A DNA stretch of 55,680 nucleotides, taken from positions 1 to 55,680 of the forward strand of contig NZ_QXQT01000013.1 in NCBI RefSeq assembly GCF_003660395.1, read 5' to 3'. Under the pieces are notes generated by a model. That model saw only the letters and a list, made by a program, of their open reading frames with translations, searched no databases and was not told the DNA's origin. Shown here piece after piece: positions 29,738 to 36,539 of this stretch. Position 1 is the first letter of the stretch; the number at the start of each line of letters is the position of its first letter. The stretch is from Helicobacter vulpis (GTDB taxonomy: Bacteria > Campylobacterota > Campylobacteria > Campylobacterales > Helicobacteraceae). The translations under genes and the position numbers were made by a program.

Positions 29738-30294
29738 AAACTTTCAAAGCCCTTTATGCGCAAAGTTTCCCCAGACACCTTCCCTTTAAAACCCTTGGGC
29801 TTTTTTTTGTACTTTTCTTAGTGGGCGCGATCACCCCCTTTCCTAAAATTGCCAAACAAGCCCAAGTTCCCTTAGTCTTTGATGTGAGCGAACACTATGC
29901 CCGTTTTGTGCCCACTATCGCCTCTTTTGTCCTGCCCTTAGCAAAAAGAGATGTGGTGGGTTTGATTCAAATCGTGCATGTGAGCTTGGCCACCACGATC
30001 GCCACGCACTCGCTCAAATGGGGGCTTAATAATATGGTGATCTTTAATCGCCGTCTGGGCGAAAGACCCAATGGGAGTGCTAAAAACATGCCCAGTGGGC
30101 ATTCTTCGATGATCGCCTGTGCCCTAGCTTTCTTAGTGCGCCGTTATGGCTGGGTGTGGTTGATCTTTGTACCCCTAGCCTTTCTCACAATGGGCGCGCG
30201 CATTTACTACAACGCCCACACCATCGGCGCACTCATCGCCGGATTTAGCCTGGGGGTGTTGTGCGCGCTATTTTTAACCAGCCGTTTTAAGTAG
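29734..30294 (+). CDS. lpxE: PAP2-family lipid A 1-phosphatase
   Basis: A 186-residue PAP2 membrane phosphatase. The core motif GERPNGSAKNMPSGHSS is clear. The third motif is weakened: where the family has SR-x5-H-x2-D, this reads ARIYYNAHTIGA, keeping the histidine but not the aspartate. Coupling to eptA (ATGA overlap) and the same pairing in H. pylori (HP0021-HP0022, from memory) support removal of the lipid A 1-phosphate so that EptA can act. ATG 29734 is preferred over an upstream ATG at 29719. The 3' end overlaps the convergent acyltransferase by 8 bases. Confidence 0.85.
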   Translation: MKTFKALYAQSFPRHLPFKTLGLFFVLFLVGAITPFPKIAKQAQVPLVFDVSEHYARFVPTIASFVLPLAKRDVVGLIQIVHVSLATTIATHSLKWGLNNMVIFNRRLGERPNGSAKNMPSGHSSMIACALAFLVRRYGWVWLIFVPLAFLTMGARIYYNAHTIGALIAGFSLGVLCALFLTSRFK

Positions 30295-31225
30295 GTCTTT
30301 GATAAATCTCTGGGTGCGTGCTTTTAAAACGCCGATGAAACCAAAACCAGCTTTCTGGATGCGCTCTAATGATGTGTTCGCTCAAACTCGCTTGGGCTTG
30401 GGTGGCCTCTAAAATGTCCGCGTTGGCGTCTAGAGTGTTTTTAGCCCTAATGGGGGGGTAGTAGGTGGCGGTGTAATGGCTATAATCCTGATTGAAATCC
30501 ACCACTACGGGCAAAATAGCGATGTTGTAACGGCGCGACAAAATGGAGGCGATGGTGGTGTGGGTGGCTTTTTGACCAAAAAACTCGACCTCAATCCCCT
30601 CTTTAGGCGAGATGTTCTGATCGACTAGGATTCCCACTAGACCCTTCCCCCGATTGTAAATCTTGAGCAATTCTTTAAAGGCCCCAACTTTATTGATGAA
30701 TCGCACCCCAAAGGCCTCACGCCTTTTAATGAGCATGGCATTCACGGGGGCAAATTTGGTCAGTCGCCCCAAAGACCCCCTTTCTTGATCGCTATGGTAT
30801 TGCGCCAAAGAAGTCCCAATGGCCTCCCAATACCCAAAGTGCATGCCCATCACCACCGCCTGTTTGTCCTTCTCTAACGCCTCTAATACATGGTGGCGAT
30901 CCACGAGCTCAAAACGCGCGTCGTACTGCGCTTTGGGCAAGAACACCACCCGCATGCTCTCTAGCACAATGAAGGCCAAATTGTCATATCCCCGTCTGAT
31001 AATGCGCTCTTTTTGGGCGCGATCCATCTGGGGGAACACAAAATCCAAATTTGCGCGCGCGTCCCAATAACGCCGCCGATCTAATTTAGCCATCACAAAA
31101 CCCAGCGTCCGCACACAGGCCACAAACCCCTTATGGGGCATTTTAGCCAAGCCCCACCCCATAGCATTGCCTGCCCACTCCAACACCTTAGTACAAAAAA
31201 ACTCCCATTCTCTGCGCACGCTCAC
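30287..31225 (-). CDS. Lipid A late acyltransferase (LpxL/HtrB family)
   Basis: A 312-residue membrane-bound enzyme that adds a secondary acyl chain to lipid A. The catalytic H-x4-E motif is HFGYWE (about residue 129), and GILVDQNISPKEGIEVEFFG is the second conserved block. The order acyltransferase-waaC-ppx-ferredoxin matches H. pylori HP0280-HP0277 as I recall. Chain length specificity cannot be read from sequence. It overlaps waaC by 4 bases. Confidence 0.9.
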   Translation of the reverse strand: MSVRREWEFFCTKVLEWAGNAMGWGLAKMPHKGFVACVRTLGFVMAKLDRRRYWDARANLDFVFPQMDRAQKERIIRRGYDNLAFIVLESMRVVFLPKAQYDARFELVDRHHVLEALEKDKQAVVMGMHFGYWEAIGTSLAQYHSDQERGSLGRLTKFAPVNAMLIKRREAFGVRFINKVGAFKELLKIYNRGKGLVGILVDQNISPKEGIEVEFFGQKATHTTIASILSRRYNIAILPVVVDFNQDYSHYTATYYPPIRAKNTLDANADILEATQAQASLSEHIIRAHPESWFWFHRRFKSTHPEIYQRPT

Positions 31226-32244
31226 CGCGCTTCTCCTAACACTTGTAAAATCGCCTGCGCCACTTGCTCAGGGGGGATTTTTTGGATAGAAAAATCTTGT
31301 TTGGAATAATTGGCCTGAGGATTGCCTGCAAGCGTGGCGTGAGCGCGCCCTTCTAGGCTAAAACGCGCAGGAGGCGTGTTGCCATAAAGGGTTACTGAGG
31401 GCACTTGGAGCGCCCAAGCCAAGTGCACAATGCCCGTATCCCCACCCACCACCACATCCACTAAAGAGAGCAGGGTTTTCACCTCTGCCAAATGCAAAGA
31501 GGGGAGCAAAATCGTGGGCATGTGCGATTTTAGATTCGTGTAAAGCATTTGTGCTTGCTCTAAGCGCGCATGCCATAGGAGTACAATTTCCACATCTCTA
31601 TTTTGCAACAAATGCCCCACTTGTGCAAAACTCTGCCATGGGTACATCTTATTGGGCGTGGAAGCTTCTAGCACAAAGAGGACATGAGGGCGCGTGGGGA
31701 CTAGCAGAGTTTCTAGCTTGGGGCAAGAGGGGAGATAGAAGGCCAAATGGCGTGCTTGTAAAACCCGATCCCATGTACACGATTGGAGCATGCTAAAACC
31801 ACGCTCCAACACGGCTTGGTTGCGCTTGAGAATATGCGCGCTGTAGGGGATGTGGACTTTATGGCTATAAAAGAAGCTAGCAAGCCGTTCTCTAATGGAG
31901 AAAAAATCAAAACCCACAAAGGCTTTTTTGGGCAAAAAGACTCCAAAAAATGCGGATTTGAGCAAACCTTGCATGTCAATGAGCACATCAAAACTCTCTG
32001 TATGCCGCCCTAGATGGCGGAATAAGCGATAGATTCTAGAAGGGCTTTTGCTTTGCAAGGTGTACTTGTAGGGGATGATATGGAGATGATCGATGTAGGG
32101 GGAGTGTTCTAAGATGGGGGAAAATAGCGTGTCCACAAACCAGTGGATGCGCGCTTGGGGGTAGTGTTCTTTAAGGAAGGGTAAAAAAACCGCGCTCAAG
32201 ATAATGTCCCCCATGGCCGAAAAGCGGATAATGGCGACATTCAT
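31222..32244 (-). CDS. waaC: Lipopolysaccharide heptosyltransferase I
   Basis: A 340-residue GT9 enzyme that adds the first heptose to Kdo in the LPS inner core. It starts MNVAIIRFSAMGDIILSA and has the C-terminal GGDTGIVHLAWALQVPSVTLYG donor-binding block. It overlaps its neighbours on both sides by 4 bases, so the block is one operon, with LPS core and lipid A acylation genes expressed together. Confidence 0.93.
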   Translation of the reverse strand: MNVAIIRFSAMGDIILSAVFLPFLKEHYPQARIHWFVDTLFSPILEHSPYIDHLHIIPYKYTLQSKSPSRIYRLFRHLGRHTESFDVLIDMQGLLKSAFFGVFLPKKAFVGFDFFSIRERLASFFYSHKVHIPYSAHILKRNQAVLERGFSMLQSCTWDRVLQARHLAFYLPSCPKLETLLVPTRPHVLFVLEASTPNKMYPWQSFAQVGHLLQNRDVEIVLLWHARLEQAQMLYTNLKSHMPTILLPSLHLAEVKTLLSLVDVVVGGDTGIVHLAWALQVPSVTLYGNTPPARFSLEGRAHATLAGNPQANYSKQDFSIQKIPPEQVAQAILQVLGEAR

Positions 32245-33704
32245 AAAAATTCAATATCCAAAGCGATCGGGGTGTTCAATTTGGGAATCATTTCCTGACA
32301 CAAGTAGAGTTCTTTGGTGCTTTTGATGAGGAGAGTCCTGCCCTTTAGGGTGTAGCTGATGTCTTTAGGTAGGCGTGTGGTACAAAGGGCCTCGGCCAGC
32401 CCCAAGATAAAACTCAACCACTGCAAGGTGAGAATAGGAGGCATGATCGCACTAATATGGGCGATATTGCTGTCCTTAGGGATTTTCTTCTGACTAAATT
32501 GCACCAGCAAACAGATAATGGCGCGATCTTGATGGGAAAACCCATAACTCAAAGCATTGAGAGCTAAATAGGCGGCATGTTTGTGTGCGCCATAGAAATT
32601 GAGCACTTTACCAATGCCAGAGAGTTGCCCGGCGATCTTGAGATGGTAGAGATATTCTGTAGAAATCCTATGCAAGGGGGCAAGTGTATCAAAGAGCTTA
32701 ACACACACCCGTTTGACTTCTTGGCTGTGCTGGGCATGGGGCAAAAAGCGATCTAGTAAAGAGAGAATAGAGGGGTTGACCCCTTTAGGAAAGCTGTGCT
32801 TGTGATTTCTGAGCATATCGCTTAAAAACACGCCTTCGCGTACCCCTACCCCACTTGCGACAATTTTCTCTGGCTTAAAGTGTTTCAACAATGCCCAAAG
32901 AATCAACGCTCCGCCGCGGATACTATCTTGGCGATCCGCACCCACCCCTAGTACCTCTAGGCGTGCTTCTGAGCTTTGGGCAATCTCGTGGATAAAATCC
33001 ATGTGTTCTGCCACATCCATTTCATAGCCATGCACCACTTCAATGGGGTAATTATTGCGCTTAATGGCGAGTCGGGCGATCGCGCGGTTCGTTCCGCCCA
33101 CCCCAAAGACCTGCACGCTTTGGTAATGCGCGGGGATTTTGCTCAACTCCTTGCTGATAAAATCCAACGCACTTTGTAAGGGGGCATCTTTGTCATAGAA
33201 AAGTTCTTTAAGGCGGATGGTACCCAAGTCCAAAGAGAGCAGGTCTACAATCTTGCCCTCTTTGATCAAGGCGCATTCTGTGCTCCCCCCCCCAATGTCA
33301 ATGGTGATCCCCTCCCTGTGGTGTAACAAGTTCGCACACGCTACCCCGCCATAAAAGGCCTCTTTGATCCCATCGATGACTCGAACGCGCAGCCCACACT
33401 CCTTGCGCACTAACGCGACAAATTCTTGGGCATTGGGCGCGTCCCGCACCGCGCTTGTCGCCACACAAAGTAACTTTTTGCTCTTGTATTTTTGGGCAAT
33501 CTCTTTAAACTCTATGAGGGCTTTGAGCGCGCGCTTGATGGGCGCTTTTTGCAACACCCCCCCATGCTCATAAGTGCCCTGAGAAATGCGCACTTTGGAT
33601 TTGATCTCATAGAGCAAGTAAAACCCAAACTGGCTGGTCTTTTTGAAGATGGCCATGCGCATAGAGTTAGACCCTATGTCGATGACAGCAGTAACTTTTG
33701 CCAT
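32241..33704 (-). CDS. Ppx/GppA phosphatase (exopolyphosphatase / pppGpp hydrolase)
   Basis: A 487-residue protein of the actin-like ATPase fold: VIDIGSNSMRMAIF at the N-terminus and the phosphate-binding loop IDIGGGSTECAL at about residue 130, followed by a C-terminal HD-type helical domain. It hydrolyses polyphosphate or the alarmone pppGpp; H. pylori HP0278 is reported for both. The glycine loop is coded by a run of nine Gs (plus-strand Cs 33285-33293), a possible slippage point in an otherwise intact gene. Its ATG overlaps the ferredoxin stop by one base. Confidence 0.92.
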   Translation of the reverse strand: MAKVTAVIDIGSNSMRMAIFKKTSQFGFYLLYEIKSKVRISQGTYEHGGVLQKAPIKRALKALIEFKEIAQKYKSKKLLCVATSAVRDAPNAQEFVALVRKECGLRVRVIDGIKEAFYGGVACANLLHHREGITIDIGGGSTECALIKEGKIVDLLSLDLGTIRLKELFYDKDAPLQSALDFISKELSKIPAHYQSVQVFGVGGTNRAIARLAIKRNNYPIEVVHGYEMDVAEHMDFIHEIAQSSEARLEVLGVGADRQDSIRGGALILWALLKHFKPEKIVASGVGVREGVFLSDMLRNHKHSFPKGVNPSILSLLDRFLPHAQHSQEVKRVCVKLFDTLAPLHRISTEYLYHLKIAGQLSGIGKVLNFYGAHKHAAYLALNALSYGFSHQDRAIICLLVQFSQKKIPKDSNIAHISAIMPPILTLQWLSFILGLAEALCTTRLPKDISYTLKGRTLLIKSTKELYLCQEMIPKLNTPIALDIEFL

Positions 33705-33958
33705 TAGTTGTCGTAACTTTGCAGCACTTGGTACTTGTCGTGAAGTTCCTCAGGGCTTTCAGCATTATTGGGGTCTGGCACAATGGCATCCACCGGGCAC
33801 ACACTCACGCAACTAGGCTCATCGCTATAACCCACACACTCGGTACAACGATCGGGATCAATGCTATAGATTGGATCGTTTTCATCAATGGCTTCGGTGG
33901 GACACTCTTCGCGACATGCGTCACAGGCGATGCATTCTTGGCTAACTAACAAAGACAC
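33704..33958 (-). CDS. 2[4Fe-4S] ferredoxin (YfhL type)
   Basis: An 84-residue electron carrier with two cluster motifs, CIACDACREECP and CTECVGYSDEPSCVSVCP; the second has the longer spacing of the YfhL/Alvin type. In H. pylori such ferredoxins work with the pyruvate and 2-oxoglutarate oxidoreductases. It is the first gene of the leftward LPS block, with AAAGGTC upstream of ATG 33958. Confidence 0.93.
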   Translation of the reverse strand: MSLLVSQECIACDACREECPTEAIDENDPIYSIDPDRCTECVGYSDEPSCVSVCPVDAIVPDPNNAESPEELHDKYQVLQSYDN

Positions 33959-34035
33959 GCTTGACCTTTCTTAATGAGAGATTTAAAGGCGTTCATCATA
34001 GCAAAGCAAACTTAATAGAGCACTAAAAAGCTGGC

Positions 34036-34065
34036 TTGACAAATGTTTAAAAAAATGTGTATAAT
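34036..34065 (+). promoter_or_regulatory. Strong promoter for tRNA-Asn
   Basis: TTGACA at 34036-34041 and TATAAT at 34060-34065 with an 18-base spacer, near the vegetative consensus. The predicted start lies only a few bases before the tRNA. Confidence 0.85.
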
Positions 34066-34077
34066 GGGCCTTTTTAT

Positions 34078-34152
34078 TCCAGATTAGCTCAGCGGTAGAG
34101 TAGGCGGCTGTTAACCGCTTGGTCGTAGGTTCGAATCCTACATCTGGAGCCA
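34078..34152 (+). tRNA. tRNA-Asn (GTT)
   Basis: A 75-base cloverleaf with acceptor TCCAGAT / ATCTGGA, anticodon loop CTGTTAA giving anticodon GTT, T arm with GGTTCGAATCC, discriminator G and an encoded CCA at 34150-34152. Confidence 0.97.
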
Positions 34153-34253
34153 TCTCTTCCATAGTTTTCAGTTCATTTTGTTCGTTTTGTTCTGTGTTTT
34201 TCTTTTTTGTTTACTTCGGCGTGGTTTTAGCCGATATAGCCAAAACGCAGATT

Positions 34254-34288
34254 GGCAAGTTGTAAGAGTGGAACGCTCTTAGCTTGCC
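34254..34288 (+). promoter_or_regulatory. Hairpin in the leader of the outer-membrane protein gene
   Basis: GGCAAG (34254-34259) pairs with CTTGCC (34283-34288) and TAAGAG (34263-34268) with CTCTTA (34276-34281), separated by a small internal loop, with a seven-base terminal loop. It ends 34 bases before the GTG start of the downstream gene. It could terminate the tRNA transcript or stabilise or regulate the outer-membrane protein mRNA; the U-run after it is weak. Confidence 0.55.
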
Positions 34289-34322
34289 TGTCGGTGTTTT
34301 AAATTTTTAACAAGGAGTTTTC

Positions 34323-34910
34323 GTGGCTTTTAAGATCAAAGCAAAGAGTTTGGTGCTTTCGGCATTGGTGGCGATGGGCGCGACACAAATGGCGCAGGCA
34401 GAAAAAAATGGTTTCTTCATGGGGCTTGGATACCAGCAAGGTAAGGCAGGTTCTGGGGGGTATAAGACAGCCTTGACGAGCGGGTTTCCCCTCTATGGTT
34501 TGGGCTTGCAATTAGGAGGCGTTGGGTTTGTCAATAAATGGTTTGGCGGGCAGGTTTATGGCTTCTTTGATTGGAACAATAGCAACCGATGGGGGCCCAC
34601 TAATAGCGACAAATGGAATGTCTACACCTATGGCGGGGCTGCGGACGCGATTGTGAACCTCATCGCAACCGAACCCTTTGCCTTTGGCTTGGTGGGGGGT
34701 ATCCAGTTAGCCGGTAACACATGGAATTATAGCAACTTCTCTCACACCGGCTTTCAATTCCTCTTTAATGCGGGTGGCAGGGTGCGCATTATGGAACACT
34801 CCGCTATTGAAGCGGGGATCAAATTCCCCATGATCCCCCAAAAACTTGCCGTAGGCATTAGCGACATGCGCCGCTATGTGTGGTATGTCAATTATGTCTT
34901 CACTTTCTAG
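34323..34910 (+). CDS. Outer-membrane beta-barrel protein (Hor family)
   Basis: A 195-residue protein with a signal peptide ending in MAQA and a barrel beginning KNGFFMGLGYQQG and ending YVWYVNYVFTF, the canonical Helicobacter C-terminus with terminal Phe. The start is GTG with AAGGAG seven bases upstream. It is probably transcribed from the tRNA promoter or one just after it. Function (porin, adhesin) cannot be told. It is a useful contrast to the Hor-like gene at 9938-10651, whose C-terminus is out of frame. Confidence 0.88.
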   Translation: MAFKIKAKSLVLSALVAMGATQMAQAEKNGFFMGLGYQQGKAGSGGYKTALTSGFPLYGLGLQLGGVGFVNKWFGGQVYGFFDWNNSNRWGPTNSDKWNVYTYGGAADAIVNLIATEPFAFGLVGGIQLAGNTWNYSNFSHTGFQFLFNAGGRVRIMEHSAIEAGIKFPMIPQKLAVGISDMRRYVWYVNYVFTF

Positions 34911-34932
34911 GTGAGAGGGGGGTTTTAGGCCC

Positions 34933-36333
34933 CTACCACTCCCAGCCCCCGCCTAAGCGTACAGCTAGGTAGTTGGGGATTTTGACCCCATTAAAAGCGG
35001 TTGTTTGCAGCCCTGATTGTACAGAAATGTCCAAGACTTTAAAAAAGCGAATGCCTCCTGTGAGAATCACGCCTTGATGCAGGCTATTTTGAGCGATATT
35101 GCCCATCGCCCCAAATTTAAGCGCGATCCACTTGAAATGCGTCATGATCCCCCCGCCCGTCATTTGGCTATCTTTACCCAACATCAATGTTCTATTGGAA
35201 GTCAGATCTAAATCCCAAGCCAAACTGAGCCATTTCCAGCGATAGCCCAAGCCCATGCGCACCTGTGGGTTAATGCGCAGGTCATAACCATCACTATAGC
35301 GGATTTTAGGCGCGTTGAGGTATTTGCCCACTAGCCCCACACTAAAGCCTTTGATACGATAAGCAAGCCCTAAATCCAAGCCAAAATGGCTTTGACGCAC
35401 TAAACTATCGTTATTAAAAGAAAGCAAGTCGTTACGGCCAATGCTATTGATCAAACCATCTAAATTCCCCTGCATAGAAAATCCATAGCTCACGCTATAG
35501 ATGTACCTAAAATCCACCCCTGCAGAGAGTTTGCCAAATTTCTTAAAATCAAAACCCCTCGCGTAACCCACAGGCACACTCCCCAACACCAACGCGCGCA
35601 CCCCAGCGGCATGCGTGGCGTTGGGCGATAACATGGAGGTGTTTTCAAAAGTCGCTTTGGACACTATGGAGAGCCCAAGGCTATCTGGGCTAGGATTCAT
35701 TTTGATATAGGCGGGTATGCCAAATGTATGTCCATCCACAATGAGCTGGTTGTAATGTGGGTCTAGCAACGCGCTTGCGCCCGCAAACGCGTTAGCAAAC
35801 AAGCCCACCCCAAAAGTACCAATCCCGCCTTTTACTTTGGTTTTGGGGTGGATTTGCACCACTAACCCATTTTGGGTGCGCAAGGACACCCCATTGAGTT
35901 TTAGCAAATTCAAAGCGGAATTGGCCAAGCCAATCACATTTTGAATCGCCGGGCTGGTGCGTCCAGAAAGGCTAACATGGCTGCCTATAGGGATATTTGG
36001 CATGTGAGATAGGCGCGATCCAATCAAGTCTTCTAGACCCAAACTATCCAAATTCTGCTCTGAAGAATCATCAAGCATGCGCATGGCTTGAGACGCAAAG
36101 GGGAGAATATTTTTAGAGCTCACCCCCACTCCAAAGCTATAAGCAAATTTTGTCCGCGCATCCATATCCAAGAGAGCGGGGTTGTAGTAAAGCCCCCAAG
36201 AAGAGTCCTCTAGCGCGACCCCAGCCCCCCCCATAGCAAAGCTGGTATTCCCCATGCTCCCAAATTCTAAGGCCCCCAAACTCCCACAAATAAGCGTGCA
36301 CAGCCCTATGGCGCGCGTCTGTTTACCAAACAT
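34933..36333 (-). CDS. Outer-membrane protein of the TraF/FadL-like type
   Basis: A 466-residue protein with a signal peptide (LCTLICGSLGA) and then FGSMGNTSFAMGGAGVALEDSSWGLYYNPALL, the hallmark of the conjugal-transfer TraF-like family, a beta-barrel group related to the FadL fatty-acid transporters. The barrel ends in RLGGGWEW. Despite the family name nothing here suggests conjugation. Substrate transport across the outer membrane is possible but unproven. It is divergent from fecA across a 206-base control region. Confidence 0.78.
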   Translation of the reverse strand: MFGKQTRAIGLCTLICGSLGALEFGSMGNTSFAMGGAGVALEDSSWGLYYNPALLDMDARTKFAYSFGVGVSSKNILPFASQAMRMLDDSSEQNLDSLGLEDLIGSRLSHMPNIPIGSHVSLSGRTSPAIQNVIGLANSALNLLKLNGVSLRTQNGLVVQIHPKTKVKGGIGTFGVGLFANAFAGASALLDPHYNQLIVDGHTFGIPAYIKMNPSPDSLGLSIVSKATFENTSMLSPNATHAAGVRALVLGSVPVGYARGFDFKKFGKLSAGVDFRYIYSVSYGFSMQGNLDGLINSIGRNDLLSFNNDSLVRQSHFGLDLGLAYRIKGFSVGLVGKYLNAPKIRYSDGYDLRINPQVRMGLGYRWKWLSLAWDLDLTSNRTLMLGKDSQMTGGGIMTHFKWIALKFGAMGNIAQNSLHQGVILTGGIRFFKVLDISVQSGLQTTAFNGVKIPNYLAVRLGGGWEW

Positions 36334-36459
36334 TTATAATCCTTAATCTATGATTTTTGTATTAAAGCACAAAAACACCCATGATCAACTTAAAAGGCGC
36401 GCGCTATGCTGTGGGGAGGGTGTTTAAAAAGGTCTTTCGAACACATAAATTTTAGAAAT

Positions 36460-36509
36460 GATTCCCATCGTTATACTTAATATGATTCTTATAATTGTTC
36501 TTATATAAT
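36460..36509 (+). promoter_or_regulatory. fecA promoter region with three operator-like repeats
   Basis: Three copies of a TTCyyAT element: GATTCCCAT at 36460, GATTCTTAT at 36484 and TGTTCTTAT at 36496. They are spaced 24 and 12 bases apart, roughly two and one helical turns. They run up to a TATAAT at 36504-36509, and fecA starts 30 bases later. Iron regulation by Fur is expected for fecA genes; assignment of these repeats to Fur is an inference. Confidence 0.45.
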
Positions 36510-36539
36510 CCGTTCCTATTTTCTTTGAAGGGACTCAAA

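Noticed and set aside
36495-36539. Earlier fecA start at 36495
   Set aside because: The sequence lies across the promoter and -10 box, and the signal peptide starts at 36540 after GAAGGGA.
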